Part shown: positions 1 through 12,405 of the stretch, piece after piece
Layout of the letters: the number at the start of each line of letters is the position of its first letter
Position numbering within the stretch: the first letter of the stretch is position 1
Source of the DNA: Phycisphaeraceae bacterium
GTDB lineage: Bacteria; Planctomycetota; Phycisphaerae; Phycisphaerales; Phycisphaeraceae
NCBI GenBank assembly: GCA_029260715.1
Contig: JAJDCS010000010.1
Coordinates: 103,465-167,464, forward strand
DNA length: 64,000 bases
Reading direction: 5' to 3'
Made by a program: the position numbers and the translations under genes
Notes under the pieces: model-generated
Database searches by the model: none
What the model was told of the DNA's origin: nothing
Seen by the model: only the letters and a program-made list of their open reading frames with translations

Positions 1-3634
<3,634 letters not shown>

Positions 3635-3748
3635 CGATGACGACCTCCATGTCGATTATCGGTCTGTGGCCGGTCCTGGCTCTTCAATTTCACTCCCACC
3701 CCGCAGCCCTTCAACGATCCGGGCTGTAAGGGCTAATAATAGGTGTTG

Positions 3749-5629
3749 TTAGGGGAAAAATAAAGGCGGGGGGACCGGCTCGTCGTCGGTCGCGGCTGAG
3801 TCGCCCGGCCCCAGCGCGTCCCAGTCTTCCGGGCGTGACTGCGCGGAGCCGCCCACCGGCTCATACACACCTTGGTCTTTGTCGGTTTCGGGGCGAGGCT
3901 CATCGGTCGCGGCTTGCTGGGCGTCGGCGATGGCCTGGGCGATCGGGTTGATCTGTAAATGCGTGTCGCTAGGAATCGTGCCCTGCTGACACAACTGATA
4001 CACCGCGCTGGCAACCTCGCTGTAAGTCAGGTCCAACCCCTCGGCCGGCTGACTCATCGTAGGCTTGTGGGCTAATAGGTAGATGAACTCCGCGGCGGTG
4101 GCGGGGATCTCAGCGGTGCGCCCGTCGACCTGCCCGGGCTTCTGCGAAAAAACGGCGATCGACTCGCCCGCACCACGCACCATCAGCCGATTGCCCCACA
4201 GAGTCGCTAAGAACGGCGTGCGGAAGCCCAGCGTGGGGTTGAAGATCACCAGCCGGGGCAGTCGCTGGTGGGCGATATAAACAAGCGGCCTGCGCGCAGG
4301 CACCAGGTCGAGCACAAACTTAAACCGCTCGGCGTCTGGGCCGTCGATCGCCATGCGGTGGATACTCGGGTCGTTGACGGTGACCAGCGACTCGTAGGCC
4401 GCCACGCGCACGCTCTGGTCGTGATCGTCTAGCAAGCCCTGCAACAAGTTAGACCCTCGGATACTGCTGGGCAGGTTGACCAACATGCGCGCGACACGCC
4501 GGCGCGACTGGACATCGCCTTGCTGAGCCAGGCGCGACAGGTGTTCGACGGTCGCTTCGTCTTCCATCCTGGCGCCGGCTTCCAAAGCGGTGAGTGTGAT
4601 CTGCGGGTCGGCGTGGTTGTAGAGCGGGCGGATCACCGGCAGCACAATCTTGCCCATAGCGACCCACGCCAACAGCACATCGGGCCCATAGCGTGGCTGA
4701 GCCAGCAGCAGGTCCGCCAATTGCTGGGCTTTGGTTTGCTCAAAGCCGGGGGCGCGTTGGGTAAATAAGTGCCCGATCAATTCCAGCAGCGTTTCGGGGT
4801 TAGTGCTGTACCGCTCGGGGATGTTGAGTGTGATGTACACGTCGTTGACGGCTGAAGCTGTGTCCCACTTGTCGTAAGGGGCTTTGGGGAACCGCTCGTT
4901 GATACGGTCGGCGATCAGCCTGCTGCGTTGCCAACTGGGTTGGTTGAGCAGCAACTCCAACTGCCTGCTGGTGGTGGCGACGCCCCCGGACAGGACCACC
5001 GCCTGGCGCTGGATCTGTAGCTTGCGCTCTTGGGGCGTGCTTTCGTCAAATGGGTTGATATACAGCGGCCCGCTGGCTTGGCCTAACTTGTGACGGTACT
5101 GCAACGACCGATCGCCCGCGCCCTGCACAAGATCGACCGTCCACAGCCGCCCGCCAAGGAGGCTGGTGGTCTGTGTCTGGGGCAGGCTGGTAACGAGCAC
5201 GTCAAACCGCGTGCCCTTGGTCGCGCCTGGCGGGATCAGCCCTTGGACCTGGACCACGGCGGTGTCGAGGCTGGCAAGCATCCTTTCGGGTGTCATCTGC
5301 CCGGTGCCTAGCGCCGCGCTACCCACGCCGCGTTTGCGCATCTCATTAATCAGCCACTGCCGCAAGAAAGCGGGCACCTCGGCCGAACCGGTGCCCTGGA
5401 GGTTGACGACCAGGCCGTACCCGCTGACCAACTGTGGACCGCTGCCTCGTAAACGGGTCATGGAGCCGACCGTCCCGTGGAGGAACGCCGGGCCGGTGTA
5501 CGTCGGGGGCGGGACAGGCGAGGTGGCTTGCTCAACTTTTTTACACCCGCCTAGCCACACCGCCAGCACCACCGCCAACGTGCGGGCCAGCCCAGACGAT
5601 CGGTTTGATTGTGACGTGGATGGGTGCAT
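3749..5629 (-). CDS. FlgI-like lipoprotein with HEAT-like repeats
   Basis: A 626-residue exported protein. The in-frame ATG at 5629 is preferred over an upstream start at 5719 because it puts a lipobox (VWLGGC, Cys29) after a short hydrophobic segment, predicting a lipoprotein. Residues about 40-210 resemble the flagellar P-ring protein FlgI: SGYGLVVNLQGTGS and a later stretch ending SLLGGRLWTVDLVQGAG match FlgI landmarks. Residues about 330-470 look like HEAT-type helical repeats (LLDDHDQSVRVAAYESL), which FlgI lacks; the C-terminus is acidic and Pro-rich. No other ring gene is adjacent. It may be a ring component or an outer-membrane paralogue with another role. The FlgI relationship is inferred from motifs. 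Confidence 0.72.
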   Translation of the reverse strand: MHPSTSQSNRSSGLARTLAVVLAVWLGGCKKVEQATSPVPPPTYTGPAFLHGTVGSMTRLRGSGPQLVSGYGLVVNLQGTGSAEVPAFLRQWLINEMRKRGVGSAALGTGQMTPERMLASLDTAVVQVQGLIPPGATKGTRFDVLVTSLPQTQTTSLLGGRLWTVDLVQGAGDRSLQYRHKLGQASGPLYINPFDESTPQERKLQIQRQAVVLSGGVATTSRQLELLLNQPSWQRSRLIADRINERFPKAPYDKWDTASAVNDVYITLNIPERYSTNPETLLELIGHLFTQRAPGFEQTKAQQLADLLLAQPRYGPDVLLAWVAMGKIVLPVIRPLYNHADPQITLTALEAGARMEDEATVEHLSRLAQQGDVQSRRRVARMLVNLPSSIRGSNLLQGLLDDHDQSVRVAAYESLVTVNDPSIHRMAIDGPDAERFKFVLDLVPARRPLVYIAHQRLPRLVIFNPTLGFRTPFLATLWGNRLMVRGAGESIAVFSQKPGQVDGRTAEIPATAAEFIYLLAHKPTMSQPAEGLDLTYSEVASAVYQLCQQGTIPSDTHLQINPIAQAIADAQQAATDEPRPETDKDQGVYEPVGGSAQSRPEDWDALGPGDSAATDDEPVPPPLFFP

Positions 5630-5771
5630 GTGTGTCTCGAACAGCAGGCCGGTTAATATTTTATAGTAAGGCGAGTGTATACAGTGATTTTCCGCCGCTA
5701 GAGCCGCAGGGTCAAGCATACCCGACCGGGCATGCTAACAGGGCCTGGTGCGCGTTACACTACCACCAGAT

Positions 5772-6392
5772 ATGCCTTTAGCGATGCAAAACGATATCGA
5801 TCAGGTCTTGATCCACCGGGCGGACATTGCCCGGCGCGTGGAAGCGTTGGCCAAGCAGATCGCCGAGGACTTGGCTCTAGCGTCAGCGTCCACGAGCTCT
5901 GACGAGCACGACCATGCCGGGCGAATCACCCTGGTGCCGATCCTCACGGGCAGCCTGGTCTTCGTCGCCGACCTGATCCGGTGTCTGCCCGTGCGCATGC
6001 AGGTGAAGGTGATCTCGATCAGCTCCTACCCCGGCCCCAGCACGACCAGCCAAGGCCCGACGATCCTCGGCGGGTTGGACACCCTGCCCAAGCGGCTCGA
6101 CGGCGCCAATGTGCTGCTGATTGATGACATCCTCGACACCGGGCGCACGCTTGCGATGGTCATCGACCACCTCAAAGCCAAAAAGCCCCGGTCGATTCAC
6201 ACCTGCGTCATGCTCCGCAAGCAGCGGCCCGAAGAGGCGCGATTCAACGCGGACTACGTCGGCTTCGACATCCCCAACCGGTTTGTGGTCGGCTACGGGC
6301 TGGATTACAACGGCTACTACCGCAACCTGCCCGATATCGTCACGCTGCGAGCCGAGGCGATCCACCAGCGGCGCCACGCGGAGGCTGTATGA
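5772..6392 (+). CDS. hpt: Hypoxanthine phosphoribosyltransferase
   Basis: Converts hypoxanthine or guanine plus PRPP to the nucleotide in purine salvage; cytoplasmic. The PRPP-binding loop of the type I phosphoribosyltransferase fold is clear (VLLIDDILDTGRTL, about residues 113-126). The C-terminal VGYGLDYNGYYRNLPDI is a hallmark of bacterial HPRT. ATG at 5772 gives about 206 residues, slightly longer than the usual 175-185; ATG at 5784 is equally possible and an upstream GTG at 5748 less likely. The stop codon overlaps the next start as ATGA, so hpt and the PH-domain gene are probably translationally coupled. It is divergent from the FlgI-like gene, leaving about 140 bp for promoters. Confidence 0.95.
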   Translation: MPLAMQNDIDQVLIHRADIARRVEALAKQIAEDLALASASTSSDEHDHAGRITLVPILTGSLVFVADLIRCLPVRMQVKVISISSYPGPSTTSQGPTILGGLDTLPKRLDGANVLLIDDILDTGRTLAMVIDHLKAKKPRSIHTCVMLRKQRPEEARFNADYVGFDIPNRFVVGYGLDYNGYYRNLPDIVTLRAEAIHQRRHAEAV

Positions 6393-7000
6393 CCCGCCCG
6401 CTTGCCAAGGACGACCCCACGAAGGCAACACCGACTTGGCCACGCCATACCCCATTCGCCGAGCCCGGCTCGGACACCACCGAACTAACCACGTCCCGGC
6501 TGATGACCCTGCTGCCTACGGAGCTACTCCAAGGCGGCGAGGCGATTGTGCTGCTGCTAAAACCCAGCCCGTGGTACATCCTGCTCGAATCGATCCACTT
6601 CTTAGCGACCCTGACGGTCCTGTTGGGCTTAACGATGTGGGTGTACAACTGCGGTTACAACATCGGTCTGACCCCAAGAGAAATGGCCTTGGCGGGGGCG
6701 GGGCTCGCCGGCGTGCGCCTGTTCTGGCAGTTCCTGGAGTGGCTTAGCCGGGTATACGTCCTGACCGATCGGCGGGTGATCCGCGTCAAGGGCGTGATCC
6801 GTGTGCAGGTGTTCGAGTGCCAACTCCAGCAGGTCCAGCACACGACCACAACATTCTCGCTGCGCGAGCGATTGTTTGGCTTGGGGTCGATCCACTTCGC
6901 CACGGCTGGGACCGGCGGCGTTGAGGCGTCGTGGCTCATGCTCGCAAAACCACTAGAGGTACACCAGACCGTGGTGACGGCGCTGAACCGGTATCGGTAA
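6389..7000 (+). CDS. Membrane protein with bacterial PH (bPH2-like) domain
   Basis: A 203-residue protein. Two hydrophobic segments at about residues 52-80 and 88-108 are followed by a C-terminal half with the pattern of bacterial PH domains: YVLTDRRVIRVKGVIRVQV, then LQQVQHTTTTFSLRERLFGLGSIHFATAG. These correspond to the tDRrvi..., ...v.sv.q...R.lGvG.v.i pattern of the YdbS/YdbT family. The start overlaps the hpt stop by four bases. It ends 7 bp from the convergent hisD stop. The biochemical role of these proteins is mostly unknown; the domain call is good, the function open. Confidence 0.8.
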   Translation: MTRPLAKDDPTKATPTWPRHTPFAEPGSDTTELTTSRLMTLLPTELLQGGEAIVLLLKPSPWYILLESIHFLATLTVLLGLTMWVYNCGYNIGLTPREMALAGAGLAGVRLFWQFLEWLSRVYVLTDRRVIRVKGVIRVQVFECQLQQVQHTTTTFSLRERLFGLGSIHFATAGTGGVEASWLMLAKPLEVHQTVVTALNRYR

Positions 7001-7007
7001 TGTCGCT

Positions 7008-8333
7008 TTACCCGTTGCTTCTAATCCGTAGCGACGCCGCGTGCCCGTCAAGCCCCTCGGCTTCAGCCAGACGCGCCGCCGCATCGATATCACCCCCCGG
7101 CATGCCGGCGGGGTACGCCACCGTGCCCGACCGCTTCAAAAACGTGTACACGCTCACGCCGCTGGTGAATCGCGCGGTGGTGCCGGTGGGCAAGCAATGG
7201 CTTGGCCCGGCAATGTAGTCGCCCGCCGCGACAGGCGCCCCGTCGCCCAGAAAAAACTCGCCGCCGTGGCGCAGCCGCCCCAGCCAGGCTTGCGCGTCGC
7301 GCACCGCTAAGTTCACGTGCTCTGCCGCAATGCGATCCGCCACTTGAACGGCAAGGCTTTCATCGCCGACCAGCACGGCTGCCGACCCGTCTTTTAACGC
7401 CGCTTCGATCGCGGCCCAGCGCTGGCGGCTGGCGAGCTGCGTTTCAATCTGTTGGTTGATCCGGTCAATCACTCCCCGCGACCACGCGACAAGGAAGCAC
7501 CGCCCTGGGTCATGCTCAGCTTGCGCGATCAGGTCAGACGCGACGCGCGCGGGGTCGGCAGAATCATCGGCGATGGTGAGTATCTCGCTAGGCCCGTAGA
7601 AGCCGTCGATACCCACGCGCCCGTTCAACTGCAGCTTGGCCAACTGTGTGTACACGTTGCCGGGGCCGACGACCATATCGACCGGCTGCACACTGGCGGT
7701 GCCTAATGCGAGCGCCGCGACGCCCTGCGCCCCGCCGATGCGATACACACGCTCGATGCCCAGCATTTTGCATACCGCCAGCACCAGCGGCGACACCGCC
7801 CCCCCCGCGCCGCCCTCCGTGCGCGTCGGCGGTGGCGTAACCACGCTGATCGCCCCGGCGGGCACACCGGCCACCAGCGCCGGCACAGCCAACATGATGA
7901 CTGTCGAAGGGTACGCCGCCTTGCCGCCCGGCACCGCCAGCCCCACACTCGACACAGCCGTAAATCGCAAGCCCAGGCTCGCCCCGCCGACGGTCACCGC
8001 CTGCGGGGGCTGGGGCATGATGTGCCGCTGGTAGGCTTGCACATGGTCAATCGCCCGTTGCAGGGCATCTCGCAGCTTCGCGTCGAGTTGATCCAGCGCC
8101 CCCGCCAACTCATCAGCGGGCACACGGATATTGCTTTGCTCAAACGCCGGATCGGTCCATTGACGCATGTACCGCACCACAGCCTCGTCGCCTTGGTCAC
8201 GCACGTCTTGAATAATCTTGGCCACCGTGGCGGCCGCGTCGCCCGTGTCCCACGCGGACCGGCGCAGGTCGGCGAACCAGCCCATCGCGTCCAGATCATT
8301 GATTGATTGAAGCTCGAATATTTTTAGTGACAT
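7008..8333 (-). CDS. hisD: Histidinol dehydrogenase
   Basis: Catalyses the last two steps of histidine synthesis, L-histidinol to L-histidine with two NAD+; cytoplasmic zinc enzyme. The 441-residue length is standard. Candidate zinc ligands are visible: Gln and His in LIAQAEHDPGR, Asp in AGDYIAGPSHCLPT and a C-terminal His in GLDGHAASLRIRS. Conserved blocks VPGGKAAYPSTV and VVGPGNVYTQLAK are present. ATG at 8333 is supported by an upstream AGGTG. No other his gene is adjacent, so the pathway is dispersed. The upstream gap to dprA holds a copy of the dispersed repeat. Confidence 0.97.
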   Translation of the reverse strand: MSLKIFELQSINDLDAMGWFADLRRSAWDTGDAAATVAKIIQDVRDQGDEAVVRYMRQWTDPAFEQSNIRVPADELAGALDQLDAKLRDALQRAIDHVQAYQRHIMPQPPQAVTVGGASLGLRFTAVSSVGLAVPGGKAAYPSTVIMLAVPALVAGVPAGAISVVTPPPTRTEGGAGGAVSPLVLAVCKMLGIERVYRIGGAQGVAALALGTASVQPVDMVVGPGNVYTQLAKLQLNGRVGIDGFYGPSEILTIADDSADPARVASDLIAQAEHDPGRCFLVAWSRGVIDRINQQIETQLASRQRWAAIEAALKDGSAAVLVGDESLAVQVADRIAAEHVNLAVRDAQAWLGRLRHGGEFFLGDGAPVAAGDYIAGPSHCLPTGTTARFTSGVSVYTFLKRSGTVAYPAGMPGGDIDAAARLAEAEGLDGHAASLRIRSNG

Positions 8334-8414
8334 TCGATCACCTGTTAAGGCGTGTTCTACAAAACCGTCTTTGCCGTGCGTTTGTGCGGTTCATCGGGGC
8401 TTGCTGCCATCCGG

Positions 8415-8444
8415 ACCGCTCCCTGACGGTCGCGGCTCGTAGCG
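8415..8444 (-). repeat. Dispersed GAGCCGCGACCGT repeat, copy 1
   Basis: On the minus strand this reads CGCTACGAGCCGCGACCGTC followed by AGGGAGCGGT, nearly identical to the core at 25666-25695 (plus strand). GACCG...CGGTC within the core can form a small hairpin. It lies between the dprA stop and the hisD start, outside both genes. No inverted terminal repeat is obvious here. Confidence 0.75.
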
Positions 8445-8462
8445 TAGGTTTTATAAGCGCGT

Positions 8463-9632
8463 CTATCGCGTCGCGGTTGCTTCCTGCTTTCGTAACCGCC
8501 ACCGTCCGTTGTCGCGGCGGACCACCCCGCGTATTTCCAGCATGGTCAGGTCCGCCTGGATTGTAGACACGGGCAGGCCGGTGGCGGCTGCGAGTTGGTC
8601 AAGCGGACGGGCCTGACCCAGCGATTCGACCAGTTGGCGCTGTGTCTCGGTCAAAGAAGCCGTCTGAACAGCAGGCCTCTGTGGCTCCGCACCGCTTTGC
8701 TCTTCACCCAGCCCAACCTTGAGCAGTTGCCCGGTTTCGCCCAGCGCGTCGAGCACGTCGGCGGCGTTAGTGACCAGCGTCGCCCAGCCCTCGCGCACCA
8801 TTTTGTGGCAGCCCGCCGAACTACGCGAATCCACGCGACCCGGCAACGCCATCACCTCGCGCCCGTGCTCCTCAGCGGCCAACCTCGCCGTGATCATCGC
8901 GCCCGAGCCGGTCGGCGCTTCGATCACCAGCGTGCCCAGCGACAGCCCGGAGATGATCCGGTTCCGCCGGGGAAACTGCTCGGGTCGCGGCGGGGCGGCC
9001 ATGGGCAGTTCGCTGACTACCGCGCCACGCCCTTCGCCGGCGATAGTGTTGAACAACTCCGCGTGCTCGGCGGGGTATGGCACGGCAAGCCCGCTGCCTA
9101 AAACGGCGATGGTGCGCCCGTTGACACGCATGGCTGCGCGGTGAGCAGCCGCGTCCACCCCCCACGCGCCGCCGCTGACGATGCACAACCCCGCCTGGGC
9201 GCACAAGGCGCTGAACCGGTCGGCCTGCTCTCGCCCGTACGCGGTGCAGCGACGCGTGCCCACAATAGCTAACGCAAGCGCATCGTCCTCGCGGATTTCC
9301 CCCTGGACGTACAACACAGGCGGCGGGTCGGGGATGTGCCGCAACAGCCGCGGGTAGCCCGAGTCAACAACCGTGAGCACGGTGGCGTTGTGTTGCTCGA
9401 CCAGCTCCAGCTCTCGCTGCACAACTCGGTCGTCCACTAGCCGATCGATCGCGTGGCGGATGCCGTCGGCTGACTTCGCGCCGATCCCCTTGATGCCGCC
9501 CAGCTCACGCGCCGTAGCGCCCAGCACCGCTTGGGGCGAGCCCATCGCCTGTACACAGCGATTGGTCAGCGTCGGGCCCAAGCCCGGCACGAGATTGAGA
9601 GCGAGCACGGCCTCGCGGTCGGAAACACCCAT
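8463..9632 (-). CDS. dprA: DNA-processing protein DprA/Smf
   Basis: DprA binds incoming single-stranded DNA and loads RecA during natural transformation. The 389-residue product has an N-terminal helix-hairpin-helix-like region (residues 1-60, KGIGAKSADGIRHAI). A Rossmann-like core follows at about 85-290, with AIVGTRRCTAYGREQADRFS, IVSGGAWGVDAAAHRAAM, QFPRRNRIISGLSLGTLVIEA and GSGAMITARLAAEEHGREV. A C-terminal winged helix at about 330-383 (PLDQLAAATGLPVSTIQADL) completes the usual three-domain form. ATG at 9632 has no clear ribosome site. No other competence gene is in the window. Confidence 0.96.
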   Translation of the reverse strand: MGVSDREAVLALNLVPGLGPTLTNRCVQAMGSPQAVLGATARELGGIKGIGAKSADGIRHAIDRLVDDRVVQRELELVEQHNATVLTVVDSGYPRLLRHIPDPPPVLYVQGEIREDDALALAIVGTRRCTAYGREQADRFSALCAQAGLCIVSGGAWGVDAAAHRAAMRVNGRTIAVLGSGLAVPYPAEHAELFNTIAGEGRGAVVSELPMAAPPRPEQFPRRNRIISGLSLGTLVIEAPTGSGAMITARLAAEEHGREVMALPGRVDSRSSAGCHKMVREGWATLVTNAADVLDALGETGQLLKVGLGEEQSGAEPQRPAVQTASLTETQRQLVESLGQARPLDQLAAATGLPVSTIQADLTMLEIRGVVRRDNGRWRLRKQEATATR

Positions 9633-9704
9633 GGCAAAAGTGTAGCACGGATACCCTGTTAAGCGGATGGGCGGCCTAGCGGGGCGGGGGCAAGCGCGGG
9701 CGTG

Positions 9705-10397
9705 TTATTTTGCCGGTGGGACGGCCGCGGTGGGGCCTGGGACGATGCCGTACTCGCGTAGCCGGTGCTGGAGACGTTGGTTGCCCGGGGCGATGGCGTG
9801 GGCGTGGCGCAGCGAGGTGATGGCGTTGGTGGTGTCGCCGATCGATTCATAAAAATCCGCCAGCTTCACAAACGGGTCGGGGTCGCCCGGCGCGGCAAAA
9901 TACGCCGCTTTGCGGTAGGCCAACTTCGCGGCGTCGACATCGCCCAATTTGGCCATATACCTGCCCTGACGCAGGTAATCGCGGCTGGTGCCGTGGTCTG
10001 TCACAGCTTGGGTCAGCAGCTTGTGTAAATGCTCCATGCGACGGCGTTGAAAAAGCGATTCAGCCAACGCGTCTAAAATGTCGGAAGTTTCCGCGTCGTT
10101 GTGGCGCAGCTCCAATGCCCTTTCCAGCAGGATCTGGGCGTCGAACGCCATGCCCTGCTGAAGCCGGATGAGTCCCAAGTGGTACAGGCTCTTCCAGTCG
10201 GTGGGGTCTTGCTCGACAGCCTGGACAAACCGCTTCTCGGCAGCGGCAAGGTTCTTGTCGTTCAGGGCGTCTATGCCGTGCTTGCGCAGCAGGGGGTTGG
10301 GCTTGGACTGACAGCCCACGCACACGGCAACCACCGCCACCACAGCTAGCCAACGGCAACACCCACTTTGGGTTGGCGTGCGACCTATCGCGAACAT
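9705..10397 (-). CDS. TPR lipoprotein
   Basis: A 230-residue protein starting MFAIGRTPTQ. ATG at 10397 is preferred over an earlier in-frame start at 10466 because AGGAG lies just upstream and because a hydrophobic segment then ends in a lipobox (AVCVGC, Cys29), predicting lipidation. The mature part is made of tetratricopeptide-like helical repeats (AAAEKRFVQAVEQDPTDWKS, AFDAQILLERALELRHNDAE, AITSLRHAHAIAPGN). It is likely a protein-interaction scaffold at the envelope; no partner can be named. It lies in a run of minus-strand envelope genes. Confidence 0.8.
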   Translation of the reverse strand: MFAIGRTPTQSGCCRWLAVVAVVAVCVGCQSKPNPLLRKHGIDALNDKNLAAAEKRFVQAVEQDPTDWKSLYHLGLIRLQQGMAFDAQILLERALELRHNDAETSDILDALAESLFQRRRMEHLHKLLTQAVTDHGTSRDYLRQGRYMAKLGDVDAAKLAYRKAAYFAAPGDPDPFVKLADFYESIGDTTNAITSLRHAHAIAPGNQRLQHRLREYGIVPGPTAAVPPAK

Positions 10398-10566
10398 CGA
10401 TGCTCCTGTGTCTAGCAAGGGGAGAAAGAAACCTCGACGGCCACCCTTGTTTACGTCGCTCAGCATAAAGGCATGTCACAAGTCCGGCAAACCGAAGGCG
10501 ATCCCCCCGGAAAGACTCACCTGTGTATATCTAGAAGTATTCCAAGCTCTTGGGGTTCGGTTCCGG

Positions 10567-11163
10567 CTACTGCCCCGGCGTGAGCGTACGGCCCTTGCCC
10601 TGCCGGTTCCACGCGCCGACCTCGCCTTGGCCCTGCTCGTCGGCGCGGATGGTGCTGACCGCCTGGCCCGTGCTGTTCCACACGCTCACCGCGCCGCCCT
10701 GGTCCGTGGCGCTTAGGCTCACAAGCTTCTGACCGGCCCCGTTGTACGTGGTTAACGCGCCTTCGCCGTCTTTGGTCACGCCCACCGCCACCACGCCCTC
10801 GCCGCGGCGGTTGTATGTCGCCATCAGGCCCTCCCCGTTCTTGGTGGCGCTGAGCCGCACGAGCTTCTGGCCTTCGCTGTTGTAGATATCCAGCGAGCCG
10901 GCGGACGCCTCCATCAGCAGGTGGCCGTCGCTGTTCATCATGAGGACTCGCCCGCCCCGTGGGGTGGTGTCCAGCGTCACGACCGCGGCGCCCTGGCTGT
11001 CGACCACCTCCAGCTTGCGCGTGCGCACCAACTCGGGCACACGCCCCACGCCAGCTTGGCCCATGACCACGCCCAGCACCAAAACAGAGCCCAACGCTAA
11101 TGACGCACCGCGCCAACGCCGATACCCCCGCTCGAGCTTCGCTACGCGATCTTCCAAGTTCAT
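10567..11163 (-). CDS. Membrane-anchored short-repeat (beta-repeat) protein, paralogue 1
   Basis: A 198-residue protein. An N-terminal charged helix (LEDRVAKLERGYRRW) precedes one membrane segment (about residues 20-36). The rest is a tandem of roughly 23-residue units of the type YNxxGQKLVRLSATxxGEG, about six copies, suggesting a stacked beta structure. ATG at 11163 is preceded by AAAGGA at good spacing. The gene at 43684-44247 encodes the same architecture and ends with the same motif (GEIGAFNSAGKGRKI versus GEVGAWNRQGKGRTL), so they are paralogues. The repeat domain is predicted to lie outside the cytoplasm. No known function. Confidence 0.75.
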   Translation of the reverse strand: MNLEDRVAKLERGYRRWRGASLALGSVLVLGVVMGQAGVGRVPELVRTRKLEVVDSQGAAVVTLDTTPRGGRVLMMNSDGHLLMEASAGSLDIYNSEGQKLVRLSATKNGEGLMATYNRRGEGVVAVGVTKDGEGALTTYNGAGQKLVSLSATDQGGAVSVWNSTGQAVSTIRADEQGQGEVGAWNRQGKGRTLTPGQ

Positions 11164-11325
11164 CGGCTGTGTCCTTTCGAAAGTTGGCCCGTCAACAAGG
11201 CAACCCAGAATCTTCTAAATACTTCCGTTTCGGTGATACTAACCAAATAGGTCTCGGTGTGCAGCGCGGTGAGGATAAAACCTCGGCACCGCTTGGCATG
11301 AGCATCCACTGACAAGGCGGTCTTG

Positions 11326-12342
11326 TCAAAACGCACCCGTCCACGACACGGTCAGAGCCCCGAAGCTGTCTTGGTCTTGCTGGCCCTTGAACTGGCGAGT
11401 CAGGTACGTCTGTGAATACCCCAATTCAAATTCGCCCCACAGGATCACCAAGCCGACCTGGACCTCGCCCACGAGGTCTTCGGCGTCCACACCATGGCTG
11501 GGCTTGTGGTTGTTGCCTTCGAGGATCGTGTTGTGCTCGACCGCCTTGGCGCCCAGGCGCACAAAAACATACGCGCCCGGCGAGGCGTGGGGCAGGCCGG
11601 TCGCGGCGGCGGGCTCTTCGATCCGGCCGGGGCCGAAGTCGTCGGGCAGGTTCACGCCCATGCGCACCAGCGCCCCGGCGTTGGCGTGGCGGCGGATCGT
11701 GCCCAAGGTGAAGCCGGCCTGGGAGATCAACTGCACGGCGTCGGCGCCATGGCTGGTCAGCAGGGTGATCTTCCACTTGCGTTGGTAGATGAAATCGATG
11801 CCGGGCTCGTCGCCAAGCTGGTGGTCCCAGCCACGCGGCTCGGTCTCATCAAAAGTATCGTGAACACCGTGCTGGATGTCCTCCGCCAGCGCCGACGGGC
11901 CGATGAGGCCTAGGTTGACCTCGAAATGATCGAAGACGGTTGCCGAAGCGCGTTGGAGGTACGCCCCAATGTAGAGCCAGCCGGCGTAAGGCTGATCGTT
12001 GGGCTGAAGCGTGGATAGCTCGATACGGTCGGGCGTATAGATGTTCTGGCCGAAGGCGTAGCCGGCCGCGGTTTTCAAGGCATCGCCAGTGGCGGGGCTG
12101 AAAGGCAGCAGCGGCGCCAGGCGCTCGGCCCACCGCGGCTGGTGGGCGAATGTGAACTTCGTGCCGTGGGTGTAGTGACGGTCGGTGGCTTTGTTGGGCT
12201 TGAGGAAAGTGCTGTCGTTCTCAAAGAGAACCGTTAAGACGAACGGCTTGTGCCGGGGCGGTGTGCTGTCTTGCGGGGGCTGGGCGCGCGCCGGGGCGAG
12301 GGTGCAGCAGGCCGCCAAGATCAGTGCTGTTACGCGTTGCAT
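11326..12342 (-). CDS. LpxR-like lipid A deacylase family outer-membrane protein (DUF2219)
   Basis: A 338-residue exported protein with a signal peptide (MQRVTALILAACCTLAPARA). LpxR removes the 3'-acyloxyacyl chain of lipid A in the outer membrane. Family features seen here are the N-terminal FENDSTF (catalytic Asn-Asp motif), TDRHYTHG, LQPNDQPYAGWLYIGAYLQR, and GWDHQLGDEPGIDFIYQRKW. The last residue is Phe (SWTGAF), typical of beta-barrels. Only the family call is made; activity on planctomycete lipid A is not shown by sequence. Confidence 0.82.
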   Translation of the reverse strand: MQRVTALILAACCTLAPARAQPPQDSTPPRHKPFVLTVLFENDSTFLKPNKATDRHYTHGTKFTFAHQPRWAERLAPLLPFSPATGDALKTAAGYAFGQNIYTPDRIELSTLQPNDQPYAGWLYIGAYLQRASATVFDHFEVNLGLIGPSALAEDIQHGVHDTFDETEPRGWDHQLGDEPGIDFIYQRKWKITLLTSHGADAVQLISQAGFTLGTIRRHANAGALVRMGVNLPDDFGPGRIEEPAAATGLPHASPGAYVFVRLGAKAVEHNTILEGNNHKPSHGVDAEDLVGEVQVGLVILWGEFELGYSQTYLTRQFKGQQDQDSFGALTVSWTGAF

Positions 12343-12405
12343 GGCCCAAACAGTTTACAAAAGGTGCGGGCGGTTGGGGTATCTGTGTGGTCGTGTCCCA
12401 CCGGT

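Noticed and set aside
10490..10540. GGCAAACCG segment that resembles the core of a c-di-GMP riboswitch
   Set aside because: The rest of the conserved motif is absent, and the strand is opposite to the adjacent gene starts.
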